Below, piece by piece: positions 23,226-30,281 of a stretch of DNA of 64,000 nucleotides. The DNA is from AC-32 sp963715575 (lineage in GTDB: Bacteria > Actinomycetota > Thermoleophilia > Gaiellales > Gaiellaceae): NCBI GenBank assembly GCA_963715575.1, contig OY970250.1:1302001-1366000 (forward strand), given 5' to 3'. Below the pieces are notes generated by a model, which was not told the DNA's origin, did not search any database, and saw only the letters and a program-made list of their open reading frames with translations. Numbering within the stretch: the first letter of the stretch is position 1; every line of letters starts with the position of its first letter. A program made the position numbers and the translations under genes.

Positions 23226-23254
23226 TTGCTACCAGCCGGACCGGTAGGTACCCT
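23226..23254 (+). promoter_or_regulatory. ABC-exporter operon promoter
   Basis: -35 TTGCTA (23226-23231), 17-nt spacer, -10 TACCCT (23249-23254). The predicted leader to ATG 23354 is about 93 nt. Confidence 0.45.
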
Positions 23255-23265
23255 CGGCGGGCGAT

Positions 23266-23352
23266 GTTGCTCCTCGGCTGACTCCGGTTTCCGCGCGCAC
23301 CGCCTGCTTTCGGCGAGTGCGCACTGTCCGCGTCCCGTCGAGTTGGAGCAAC
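23266..23352 (+). promoter_or_regulatory. structured leader that can sequester the ABC operon Shine-Dalgarno
   Basis: GTTGCTCC at 23266-23273 is the exact complement of GGAGCAAC at 23345-23352, which holds the GGAG ribosome binding site next to ATG 23354. TCG/CGA pairs can extend this helix across a 3-nt bulge. Inside it, GCGCAC-CGCC (23295-23304) pairs with GGCG-A-GTGCGC (23312-23322) around a TGCTTTC loop. The fold would hide the start region and may work as a translational switch. Ligand or protein is unknown. Confidence 0.45.
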
Positions 23353-23353
23353 C

Positions 23354-24136
23354 ATGAAAGCCCTAGAAGTCCACAACCTGCGCAAGGAGTTCACCCGCCG
23401 CGACGGCCGTGGCAAGCGCCGCGTGGCCGCGCTCCGGAGCGTCGACTTCGAGATCGAGCGCGGCGAGTGCGTCGCGATCCTGGGCCCGAACGGCTCGGGC
23501 AAGTCGACGCTCGTCCGCCTGCTCTCGACGCTGCTGCTCCCTGACGGCGGCACGGCGACCGTCTTCGGCTGCGATGCCTTCAAGCACACCCGCGCCGTGC
23601 GGCGGATGGTCAACCGTGTCTCCGTCGAGGCGAGCTTCTTCAAGAAGATGAGCGCGGTCGAGAACCTCAGCTACGCCGCGCGCTTCTACGGCCTGCGCCC
23701 GCACGAGACCAAGGACAAGATCCCGGAGATCCTGACCCGCGTCGGCTTCGCGGCCGACCGCCGCGACGAGCCGATGGAGAACCTCTCGCGCGGGATGCAG
23801 CAGAAGGTCGCGCTCGCCCGAGCGCTGCTGACCTCGCCGATCCTGCTGCTGCTGGACGAGCCGACCACCGGCCTCGACCCGCGCTCGAAGCAGGAGGTGC
23901 AGGAGTTCATCCGCGAGGTACGCGCCGAGCACGACGCGACCGTCCTCCTCTGCACGCACGACCTGGCCGAGGCCGAGACCCTCGCCGACCGTGTCGGGAT
24001 CCTCGACAACGGCGAGCTGCTCTGCCTGGAGCCGGCCGACCAGCTGAAGGCCCGCTACGACTCGACCACCCTGGAGGAGGCGTTCTTCGCCGCGAGCGGC
24101 CACGCCTTCGAGAACGGCGACCGGGAGGAGGATTAG
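23354..24136 (+). CDS. ABC transporter ATP-binding protein (ABC-2 type exporter)
   Basis: 260 residues. Walker A GPNGSGKSTLVRLL near 48, signature ENLSRGMQQKVALARAL near 140, Walker B LLLLLDEPTTGLDP near 162 and the H-loop LLCTHDLAEAETLADRV. The overall pattern matches the DrrA/CcmA-type ATPases that power ABC-2 exporters of drugs, lipids or polysaccharides. It is followed directly by its permease (stop TAG then ATG) and an MFS transporter, so the three form an operon. Start ATG 23354 has GGAG 5 nt upstream, inside a predicted leader helix. Confidence 0.9.
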   Translation: MKALEVHNLRKEFTRRDGRGKRRVAALRSVDFEIERGECVAILGPNGSGKSTLVRLLSTLLLPDGGTATVFGCDAFKHTRAVRRMVNRVSVEASFFKKMSAVENLSYAARFYGLRPHETKDKIPEILTRVGFAADRRDEPMENLSRGMQQKVALARALLTSPILLLLDEPTTGLDPRSKQEVQEFIREVRAEHDATVLLCTHDLAEAETLADRVGILDNGELLCLEPADQLKARYDSTTLEEAFFAASGHAFENGDREED

Positions 24137-24970
24137 ATGCGTGCCATGAGCCTCGCGCTGCGCCACGAGCTCGTCGGCCTCGGCGGCGTGATCGAGCGCA
24201 ACATTTACCTGGTCAAGCGCTACATCTGGTGGGACGTCGCGTTCTTCCTCTGGACGGTCGCGAACACGCTCACGATCGTCTTCATCGCCAAGGGCATCCC
24301 CGCGGTGGGCGGGAAGATCGACGTCGAGAAGCTGACGACGATCCTGCTCGTGGGCGCCGTCATCTGGGCCTACCTCGGGATCATCTTCGAGATCCTCACC
24401 GAGACGGTCGCCTGGGAGCGCTGGGAGGGAACGATCGAGTACACCTTCATGGCGCCGCTCTCGCGGCCGGTGCACCTGTTCGGAATGGGCCTGTTCGCGA
24501 TCGGCTACGGCGTCGTGCGCGCGATCCTGCTCTTCGGCGTGGTGGCGGCGTTCTTCAGCCTGCACCTGCCGGACGCGAACTACGTGGCCGCGCTCGTGCT
24601 GCTGATCGTCGCCTCGATCTCGTTCATCGGGATCGGGATGATGACGGCCGTCCTGCCGCTGATCTCGCCGGAGAAGGGCACGCAGCTCGGCTTCGTCGCC
24701 CAGGGCCTGCTGCTGGTCGTCTCGGGGGTCTATTACCCGGTCTCCGTGCTGCCGCAGTGGATGCAGTGGCTGTCGGTGATCTCGCCGGCCACGTACGCCC
24801 TGCGTGGCTGCCGCGCGGCGATCATCGACGGCGCGGGCCTGTCCGACCTCACGACCGAGATCTGGGCGCTGCTCGTGATCGGCGCCGTCTCGGTGCCGCT
24901 CGGCCTGTTCATCTTCCGGACCGGTGAGCGCTACGCGAAGAAGCACGGGAAGCTGAAGCGGTCGGGATGA
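24137..24970 (+). CDS. ABC-2 type transporter permease
   Basis: 277 residues with about six membrane helices and the ABC-2 family tail: GLLLVVSGVYYPVSVLPQWMQWLSVISPATYALRGCRAAI. The N-terminal cytoplasmic helix (LALRHELVGLGGVIERNIYLVKRY) leads into the first membrane span. It pairs with the ATPase immediately upstream. The ATG has GGAGG 7 nt upstream, and the stop overlaps the MFS gene by 4 bp. Substrate unknown; efflux is inferred from the family. Confidence 0.88.
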   Translation: MRAMSLALRHELVGLGGVIERNIYLVKRYIWWDVAFFLWTVANTLTIVFIAKGIPAVGGKIDVEKLTTILLVGAVIWAYLGIIFEILTETVAWERWEGTIEYTFMAPLSRPVHLFGMGLFAIGYGVVRAILLFGVVAAFFSLHLPDANYVAALVLLIVASISFIGIGMMTAVLPLISPEKGTQLGFVAQGLLLVVSGVYYPVSVLPQWMQWLSVISPATYALRGCRAAIIDGAGLSDLTTEIWALLVIGAVSVPLGLFIFRTGERYAKKHGKLKRSG

Positions 24971-26217
24971 GGCCGCTCCCGGCCCGCGCGGTCTACTTCG
25001 GGCTGCAGTTCGGCGCGCACCTGCCGACGTGGGTCGTGATGGCGGTCTACCTGGTGCGGGAGCTGCACTTCTCGCCGCTCCAGCTCGTGCTGATGGGGAC
25101 CGCGATGGAGGCGGCGGTCTTCCTCGGCGAGGTGCCGACCGGTGTTGTCGCGGACACCTACAGCCGCCGGCTCTCGCTGATCATCGGCTACGTCGGGATG
25201 GGCATCGCCTGGGCCGCGGTCGGGCTCGTCTCGGCGCCCTGGCTGGTGATCGCGCTCTGGGCGGCGTGGGGCCTCTCGTACACGTTCACCAGCGGCGCCG
25301 AGCAGGCCTGGATCACCGACGAGGTCGGCGCCGAGCACGTCGGCCTTGTCTTCCTGCGCGGCGCGCGCTGGGGGCAGGTCGGCTCGGTACTCGGCCTGCT
25401 TGCGCAGGTGGCCGTCGGGGTCGTCTCGCTGCGGGCAGGCGTGATCCTCGGCGGCGTCTTCACGATCGCCTGCGGGCTCGGCTGCCTCGCCTTCATGCCC
25501 GAGCACGGTTTCGTCCGGCGGCCGCGCGAGGAGCGAGGCTCCGCACTCGCGGAGCTGCGCACCACCGCCTCGGCGGGCGCGCGCTACGCCTGGGCGGCAC
25601 CGGCGATCCTGCTGCTGATCGGCGTCGAGCTGTTCATGGGCGCCTCGAGCGAGGCGTTCGACCGGCTGAAGGAGGCGCACTTCCTCCGTGACGTCGGCCT
25701 CCCGGGCGAGATCGACCCGGTGGTGTGGTTCGGGCTGCTCTGGCTCGCCGGGATGGTGCTGAACATCGCGGCGATCGGCAGCCTGATCAAGCGCGTCGAC
25801 CGCGGCGGGCGCGAGTCGGTGGCGCGCTACCTGTTCGCCTTCGTCTTCCTCGAGCTGGTGGCGATGCTCGTCTTCGCGCTGACCGGCTCGGTCTGGCTCG
25901 CGGTCGGGGGCATCCTCGGCGTCTTCTTCGCCCGCAACATGGCGGGCCCGCTGTTCGACACCTGGCTGAACGAGCAGATCACCGACTCGAGCGTCCGCGC
26001 GACCGTGATCTCGCTGACCGGCCAGTCCAACGCGATCGGCCAGTCGGCCGGCGGCCCGGTGCTCGGCGTGGTCGGCAACGTCTGGGGAATCCGCGCCTCG
26101 CTGGCCGGAGGCGCCGCCGCGATCGCGCCCGCCTTGGCCCTCTTCGCACGCGCGATCGCCCACCACGGCCGCGAGCCGGAGCTCGAGCAGCTTCCCGCAA
26201 CTCCTGCTGTAGACTGA
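24967..26217 (+). CDS. major facilitator superfamily transporter
   Basis: 416 residues with about twelve membrane helices in two halves. The loop 2-3 motif region reads GEVPTGVVADTYSRRLSLIIGYVGMG, the MFS motif A variant (G-x-x-x-D-x-x-x-R-R). It resembles putative multidrug or macrolide efflux MFS proteins. It overlaps the ABC permease by 4 bp (ATGA), forming an ABC plus MFS export operon. Its last codons contain the TAGACT box that may serve as the glnA -10. Confidence 0.85.
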   Translation: MRPLPARAVYFGLQFGAHLPTWVVMAVYLVRELHFSPLQLVLMGTAMEAAVFLGEVPTGVVADTYSRRLSLIIGYVGMGIAWAAVGLVSAPWLVIALWAAWGLSYTFTSGAEQAWITDEVGAEHVGLVFLRGARWGQVGSVLGLLAQVAVGVVSLRAGVILGGVFTIACGLGCLAFMPEHGFVRRPREERGSALAELRTTASAGARYAWAAPAILLLIGVELFMGASSEAFDRLKEAHFLRDVGLPGEIDPVVWFGLLWLAGMVLNIAAIGSLIKRVDRGGRESVARYLFAFVFLELVAMLVFALTGSVWLAVGGILGVFFARNMAGPLFDTWLNEQITDSSVRATVISLTGQSNAIGQSAGGPVLGVVGNVWGIRASLAGGAAAIAPALALFARAIAHHGREPELEQLPATPAVD

Positions 26218-26267
26218 GCGCGTTCGTAGGCGACGCGGCCTCGGGCGCCCAGAGCGCTCGGGGCTTT
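26210..26267 (+). promoter_or_regulatory. glnA promoter -10 and leader with terminator/antiterminator-like hairpins
   Basis: TAGACT (26210-26215) is a candidate -10. The predicted 5' end falls near GCGTTCG (26220-26226), the same heptamer that begins the glnII leader. Next comes AGGC-GACGCG-GCCT (26228-26241), a short hexaloop hairpin whose GCCT also opens the terminator-like stem GCCTCGGGCGC / CCAGA / GCGCTCGGGGC (26238-26264; 11 pairs, two G-U), followed by TTTCGTGTTT. AAGGAG and GTG 26292 lie downstream. The hairpin could also simply end the upstream export operon. Confidence 0.45.
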
Positions 26268-26291
26268 CGTGTTTCAGGGAAGGAGTCGAGC

Positions 26292-27656
26292 GTGGCGCAG
26301 GTCGAGAGCAAGCCGAGGGCGACGAGCGATCCGGAGGCGCGCAAGCGCGTGCTCGGGCGGATCAAGGACGAGCAGATCGAGTTCCTGCTGCTCTGGTTCA
26401 CCGACATCGAGGGGCACCTGAAGAGCTTCGCGGTCACCCCGAGCGAGATGGAGGCCGCGCTCGACGACGGCATGGGCTTCGACGGGTCGTCGATCACCGG
26501 CTTCAACGCGATCGAGGAGTCGGACATGGTCGCGATCCCCGATCCGGAGACCTTCACGCCGATGCCGTGGAAGGAGGGCGAGACGAAGGTCGCCCGGATG
26601 ATCTGCGACGTCGTCACCCCAGACGGCGCGCCGTACGAGGGCGACCCGCGCTACGTTCTGCGCCGCGCGCTCGAGCGGATGGAGACGATGGGCTTCGAAA
26701 CCTTCAACGTCGGCCCCGAGCTCGAGTACTTCCTCTTCAAGGACGACCAGGGCACCGAGACGCTCGACGAGGGCGGCTACTTCGCGATGACGACGCTGGA
26801 CGCCGCCAGCGAGCTGCGCCAGGAGACGGTGCGCGCGCTCGAGACGGTCGGCATCCCGATCGAGTACGTCCACCACGAGGTCGGCCCTTCGCAGCACGAG
26901 ATCGACATGCGCTACGCGCCGGCGCTGGCGATGGCCGACCACACGGTCACCTACCGCCTGATCGTGAAGGAAGTCGCGAAGAAGGCCGGCTTCCACGCGA
27001 CCTTCATGCCGAAGCCGATCTTCGGCGAGAACGGCTCGGGGATGCACACGCACATGTCGCTCTTCAGCGACGGGCGCAACGCCTTCTTCGACGGCGACGA
27101 CCAGTGGCACCTGTCCGACGTCGGCAAGGCCTTCATCGCCGGCCAGCTGCGACATGCGCGCGAGATCTCGGCGGTGTTCGCGCAGTGGGTCAACTCGTAC
27201 AAGCGGCTCGTGCCCGGCTACGAGGCGCCGGTCTACGTGGCCTGGTCGCAGCGCAACCGCTCGGCGCTGATCCGGATTCCCTTGTACAAGCCGGGCTCCG
27301 AGCAGGCGACCCGCGCCGAGATCCGCTGTCCCGACCCGGCCTGCAACCCGTACCTGACCTTCGCGACCCTGCTGCACGCGGGGCTCGAGGGAATCGAGCG
27401 CGGCTACGAGCTGCCCGAGCCGATGGAGACGAACCTCTACCACCTGACGCCCGAGCAGCGACGCGAGCGCGGGATAGTCTCGCTGCCGGAGACTCTCGGC
27501 GAGGCGATCGACGAGCTCGCCGGCTCGGAGCTCGCGCGCAAGGCGCTCGGCCCGCACATCTTCGAGCGCTACGTCGAGCTGAAGCGCAAGGAGTGGGACG
27601 ACTACCGCGTGCAGCTCACCGACTGGGAGCTGGAGCGCTACCTATCCGTTCTCTAG
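26292..27656 (+). CDS. glnA: glutamine synthetase type I (GSI-alpha-like)
   Basis: About 454 residues. GSI motifs are clear: MGFDGSSITGFNAIEESDM near 60-80, NVGPELEYFLFKDD, the ATP/metal KPIFGENGSGMHTHMSLF near 240, SYKRLVPGYEAPVYVAWSQRNRSALIRIP and PDPACNPYLTFATLLHAGLEG. The C-terminal METNLYHLTPEQRRERGI lacks the exact NLYDLP adenylylation context of GSI-beta, and the length fits GSI-alpha. At the position of the B. subtilis feedback residue Arg62 the protein has Ala (GFNAIEESD). GTG 26292 is set by AAGGAG 8-13 nt upstream. Together with glnII this gives the organism two glutamine synthetases within 6 kb. Confidence 0.92.
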   Translation: MAQVESKPRATSDPEARKRVLGRIKDEQIEFLLLWFTDIEGHLKSFAVTPSEMEAALDDGMGFDGSSITGFNAIEESDMVAIPDPETFTPMPWKEGETKVARMICDVVTPDGAPYEGDPRYVLRRALERMETMGFETFNVGPELEYFLFKDDQGTETLDEGGYFAMTTLDAASELRQETVRALETVGIPIEYVHHEVGPSQHEIDMRYAPALAMADHTVTYRLIVKEVAKKAGFHATFMPKPIFGENGSGMHTHMSLFSDGRNAFFDGDDQWHLSDVGKAFIAGQLRHAREISAVFAQWVNSYKRLVPGYEAPVYVAWSQRNRSALIRIPLYKPGSEQATRAEIRCPDPACNPYLTFATLLHAGLEGIERGYELPEPMETNLYHLTPEQRRERGIVSLPETLGEAIDELAGSELARKALGPHIFERYVELKRKEWDDYRVQLTDWELERYLSVL

Positions 27657-27722
27657 CGTGAGAAGATGAACAGCGGTCTCGCCCCGCTCTGCGGCCGGCG
27701 AGGCCCAACTGACGGCCGACTG

Positions 27723-27748
27723 CGAGCTGCTGGTCTAACCGCAGCTCG
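27723..27748 (+). terminator. hairpin downstream of glnA
   Basis: CGAGCTGC (27723-27730), 10-nt loop TGGTCTAACC, GCAGCTCG (27741-27748): a perfect 8-bp stem in the convergent spacer after glnA. No T-run follows. Confidence 0.5.
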
Positions 27749-27763
27749 TGGTCGTTGAGGATG

Positions 27764-27779
27764 GCCCTTCTAGGGCTTT
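27764..27779 (+). terminator. second terminator-like hairpin after glnA
   Basis: GCCCT-TCT-AGGGC followed by TTT on the plus strand. It overlaps the stop codon of the convergent gene (27770-27772). Confidence 0.4.
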
Positions 27780-28201
27780 CCGGACATCGCGACCCAGGCG
27801 ACGCCCAGGGCGACCACGTAGACCGCTGTCAGCACCGGCACGGCCAGCATCACGCGCTGGCGTCGGACGGCGAGCAGGATCCCGACGATGAGCAGCAGGA
27901 TCACGCCCGCGTCGGAGATCAGGAAGCCGACGCCCACCCAGCCCGGCTCGTCGCCGTTCGGAAACTCCTTGCTGTCGATCCACTGCGCGCCGACCCGCAT
28001 GACGATGTACGCCGGGACGATCCCGAGCATGAAGGTGCGCTGAGCGACGCGCGCGAGCAGCTGGGCGTAGTCGGGCTTGCCGCGGCTGGCGAAGCCGGCA
28101 ATCGCGACCGTGGCCGTCGTCCCGAACAGCACGGTCGCGCCGAGGATGTGCAGGAAGAGCGGGAAGTTCCAGCTGTCCGGGCGGATCAGCGCCAGCATCA
28201 T
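27770..28201 (-). CDS. small polytopic membrane protein (DUF2269-like)
   Basis: 143 residues with four hydrophobic helices. The N-terminal PDSWNFPLFLHILGATVLFGTTATVAIAGF and mid-protein TFMLGIVPAYIVMRVGAQWIDSKE resemble the DUF2269/predicted integral membrane family in which His residues sit in the first helices. Function is unknown. Its ATG-ATG start overlaps the stop of the gene upstream, so the two are coupled; they may form a small heteromeric membrane complex. Confidence 0.65.
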   Translation of the reverse strand: MMLALIRPDSWNFPLFLHILGATVLFGTTATVAIAGFASRGKPDYAQLLARVAQRTFMLGIVPAYIVMRVGAQWIDSKEFPNGDEPGWVGVGFLISDAGVILLLIVGILLAVRRQRVMLAVPVLTAVYVVALGVAWVAMSGKP

Positions 28202-28671
28202 GCGCCCGGCTTCCAGACCATCAGGGCGAGCACGACGATCAGCACGAGCCCGCTGCCGTAGCTGAGCGCGAGCGAGATCGGGTCGCGCACGCGCGCCTTC
28301 AGCTCGGAGCTCGGCGCGTCGCCGGCGGCGGCGAGCTCGCGTGCCAGCTTGGCCGTGGCCTGGTCGCGCTTGCCTCCGGCGCCGCCGAGCGCGTTGGCGA
28401 CGATCAGCAGCAGGAACGCTGCCACCACCCAGCCGTCGAAGTAGCCGTAGCCCGCCTCGTGCACCAGCCAGAGCCCGAACACGAACGCGAGCGCCGTGCC
28501 GGCTGCGATCGCCACGACCGCGATCCGGATCAGCCCGAACAGGAGCAGGATCTCGCTCGGCCGCTCCCGTCCGAGCGCCGAGAGGTTCAGCGCAGCCGCG
28601 ATCGCGCCCCCGCCGAGCAGCAGGAACGCGCCCGTGACGTGGAAGATCAGCAGCCACTGGTAGGTGTTCAT
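28198..28671 (-). CDS. small polytopic membrane protein (DUF2269-like)
   Basis: 157 residues. Four hydrophobic helices begin NTYQWLLIFHVTGAFLLLGGGAIAAALNL; His10 in the first helix is typical of DUF2269-like proteins. A charged loop (GGKRDQATAKLARELAAAGD) separates helices three and four. A TACGCT box lies 8 nt before ATG 28671, so the transcript is probably leaderless. It is paired with the similar protein downstream. Function unknown. Confidence 0.68.
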   Translation of the reverse strand: MNTYQWLLIFHVTGAFLLLGGGAIAAALNLSALGRERPSEILLLFGLIRIAVVAIAAGTALAFVFGLWLVHEAGYGYFDGWVVAAFLLLIVANALGGAGGKRDQATAKLARELAAAGDAPSSELKARVRDPISLALSYGSGLVLIVVLALMVWKPGA

Positions 28672-28679
28672 CGCGCGGA

Positions 28680-28685
28680 AGCGTA
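28680..28685 (-). promoter_or_regulatory. -10 box of the DUF2269-like gene pair
   Basis: TACGCT on the minus strand, 8 nt before ATG 28671; a second TACGCT copy lies at 28691-28686. Confidence 0.45.
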
Positions 28686-28703
28686 AGCGTAGGGGCGGCT
28701 ACC

Positions 28704-28709
28704 TACAAT
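28704..28709 (+). promoter_or_regulatory. -10 box of the PdtaS-like kinase gene
   Basis: TACAAT, 6 nt before GTG 28716; predicted leaderless mRNA. Confidence 0.5.
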
Positions 28710-28715
28710 CGCCGG

Positions 28716-30122
28716 GTGGACGAGACCGCCCGGCACCTGCGCCTCCTGACCAAGACGATCGCGGCGGTCAACTCGACGCTCGACCTGGAAGAGGTCCTCT
28801 CGCTGGTCGCGCGCGAGGTTGCCGACGCGCTCGGCGCCGACGCCTGCTTCGTCTACCTCTACGACGAGCAGGCCGACGAGCTCGTGCTGCGCGCGACCCT
28901 CGGCACGCGGGTCGAGGAGATGACCGGCCGCCCGCGGATGCGGCCGGGAGAGGGGATCACGGGGACAGCGGCCGCGGCGCGTGCCCCGGTGATGATCGCG
29001 GCGCAGGCCCACCTCGATGAGCGCTTCAAGGCGTTCCCGAACCTGCCCGAGGACGAGTACGAGTCGATCCTGGCCGTTCCGATCCTGGCGCGAGATCGGT
29101 TGGAGGGCGCGCTGAACGTTCGCACCCGCGAGCCGCGCGAGTTCACGGGCGCCGAGATCGACCTGCTGGTGGCGATTGCCTCGCAGGTCGCACAGACGAT
29201 CGAGCACGCGAAGCTCTACGCGCAGGCGCAGCGGCGGGTGGTCGAGCTCGAGGCGCTGGCACGGATCTCGGAGGCGGTCTCGGAGTCGCTCTATCTCGAG
29301 GAGTCGCTCGAGGGAATCGTCGCCGCGACGGTCGACGCGCTCGGCGCGACCGGGGCTGCGCTCGTGCTCGAGGACGGCGAGGTCGTCTGGCCGGACGGTC
29401 GCGCGGGCGCCCACGCCGTGCGCGTGCCGCTGCGCTGGAAGGGCCGCCAGGTCGGCGAGCTGGTTTGCGACCGCGACACGCCGTTCACCGCCGACGACCG
29501 CGCCCTGCTCGCGTCGATCGCGAGCCACGCCGCGGTCGCGCTCGAGCATGGCCGCGCGGTGATGCGCGGCGTCCTCGCTCAGGAGATCCACCACCGCGTC
29601 AAGAACAACCTGCAGACGGTGGCCTCGTTGCTGCGGCTGCAGTCTCGGGCCGAGGACGTGGACGCGCGCAAAGCGCTCGACGACTCGGTGAACCGGATCC
29701 TCGCGATCGCCGCCGTGCACGAGGTGCTGACCGAGCGGCGCGACGAGGACGTTGAGCTCGACGAGCTGCTCGACCGGCTACGGGCGATGCTCGTCCAGGG
29801 GCTCGGCGCCTCGAAGGCGGTCGAGTCGTCGCTGGAACCGGTTGCGCTGGCCGGGAGCCGGGCGACCGCGCTGGCACTCGTCTTCTCGGAGCTGCTGCAG
29901 AACGCGCTCGAGCACGGCGGCGAGTCGGTGCGGGTCGAGCTGGCCCGGCGAGACGGCGACGTGGTGCTGGCGATTGCCGACGACGGCTCGGGCGTGGACG
30001 GCGAGCCGGTCTCCGGCACGGGGCTCTCGATCGTGCGGGCGCTGGTGCAAGACGAGCTCGGCGGGACGCTGGCGCTGGAGTCGAACGGCGGCCTGCGCGC
30101 GGAGGTTGTCTTCCCGGCCTGA
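28716..30122 (+). CDS. pdtaS: soluble GAF-GAF sensor histidine kinase, PdtaS-like
   Basis: 468 residues, no membrane helix, so cytoplasmic. The first GAF domain is at about 20-165 (DACFVYLYDEQADELVLRATLG ... GITGTAAAARAPVMI) and a second GAF-like domain at about 170-285. The HisKA_2 dimerisation box EIHHRVKNNLQTVASLLRLQSR carries the phospho-accepting His. A HATPase domain follows with ELLQNALEHGG (N-box), ADDGSG and GTGLSIVRALV. This architecture and the ANTAR regulator encoded 0.8 kb away match the mycobacterial PdtaS/PdtaR pair. The signal is unknown. Confidence 0.88.
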   Translation: MDETARHLRLLTKTIAAVNSTLDLEEVLSLVAREVADALGADACFVYLYDEQADELVLRATLGTRVEEMTGRPRMRPGEGITGTAAAARAPVMIAAQAHLDERFKAFPNLPEDEYESILAVPILARDRLEGALNVRTREPREFTGAEIDLLVAIASQVAQTIEHAKLYAQAQRRVVELEALARISEAVSESLYLEESLEGIVAATVDALGATGAALVLEDGEVVWPDGRAGAHAVRVPLRWKGRQVGELVCDRDTPFTADDRALLASIASHAAVALEHGRAVMRGVLAQEIHHRVKNNLQTVASLLRLQSRAEDVDARKALDDSVNRILAIAAVHEVLTERRDEDVELDELLDRLRAMLVQGLGASKAVESSLEPVALAGSRATALALVFSELLQNALEHGGESVRVELARRDGDVVLAIADDGSGVDGEPVSGTGLSIVRALVQDELGGTLALESNGGLRAEVVFPA

Positions 30123-30140
30123 GCCGCGGCCGGAAGAGAT

Positions 30141-30196
30141 CGTCACACCTCTGGCACTCCCACGTCACAGACAGGTGACGAGTTGAGCGGTACGCT
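30141..30196 (+). promoter_or_regulatory. duplicated operator/promoter element, copy A
   Basis: Contains the palindrome CGTCAC-AGACAG-GTGACG (30163-30180). The 22 bp to its left matches copy B at 63393-63414 at 12 positions without gaps, including CACAC and GGCAC. To its right, GTTG-AGCGGTACG parallels GTTGCTCGGGCACG in copy B. TACGCT at 30191-30196 could be a -10 box. No annotated gene follows directly on the plus strand: a 26-codon leaderless frame (GTG 30205) and the hairpin at 30225 come next. Confidence 0.5.
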
Positions 30197-30224
30197 CGCA
30201 GCGGGTGGCGGGTGGAACCTCACT

Positions 30225-30243
30225 CCCCACCCATTGGGTGGGG
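30225..30243. repeat. perfect 8-bp hairpin CCCCACCC-ATT-GGGTGGGG
   Basis: Stem 30225-30232 / 30236-30243 with an ATT triloop. It lies 30 nt after the possible -10 of copy A, between the convergent kinase and methyltransferase genes. It may terminate one or both transcripts or form part of a small RNA. Confidence 0.55.
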
Positions 30244-30281
30244 CCGCGCGCGCGTGAACATCTACAACGGCGGCGGCGCTG

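Noticed and set aside
30163..30180. CRP-family binding site
   Set aside because: CRP-type sites read TGTGA-N6-TCACA; here the arms have the opposite polarity (GTCAC then GTGAC).
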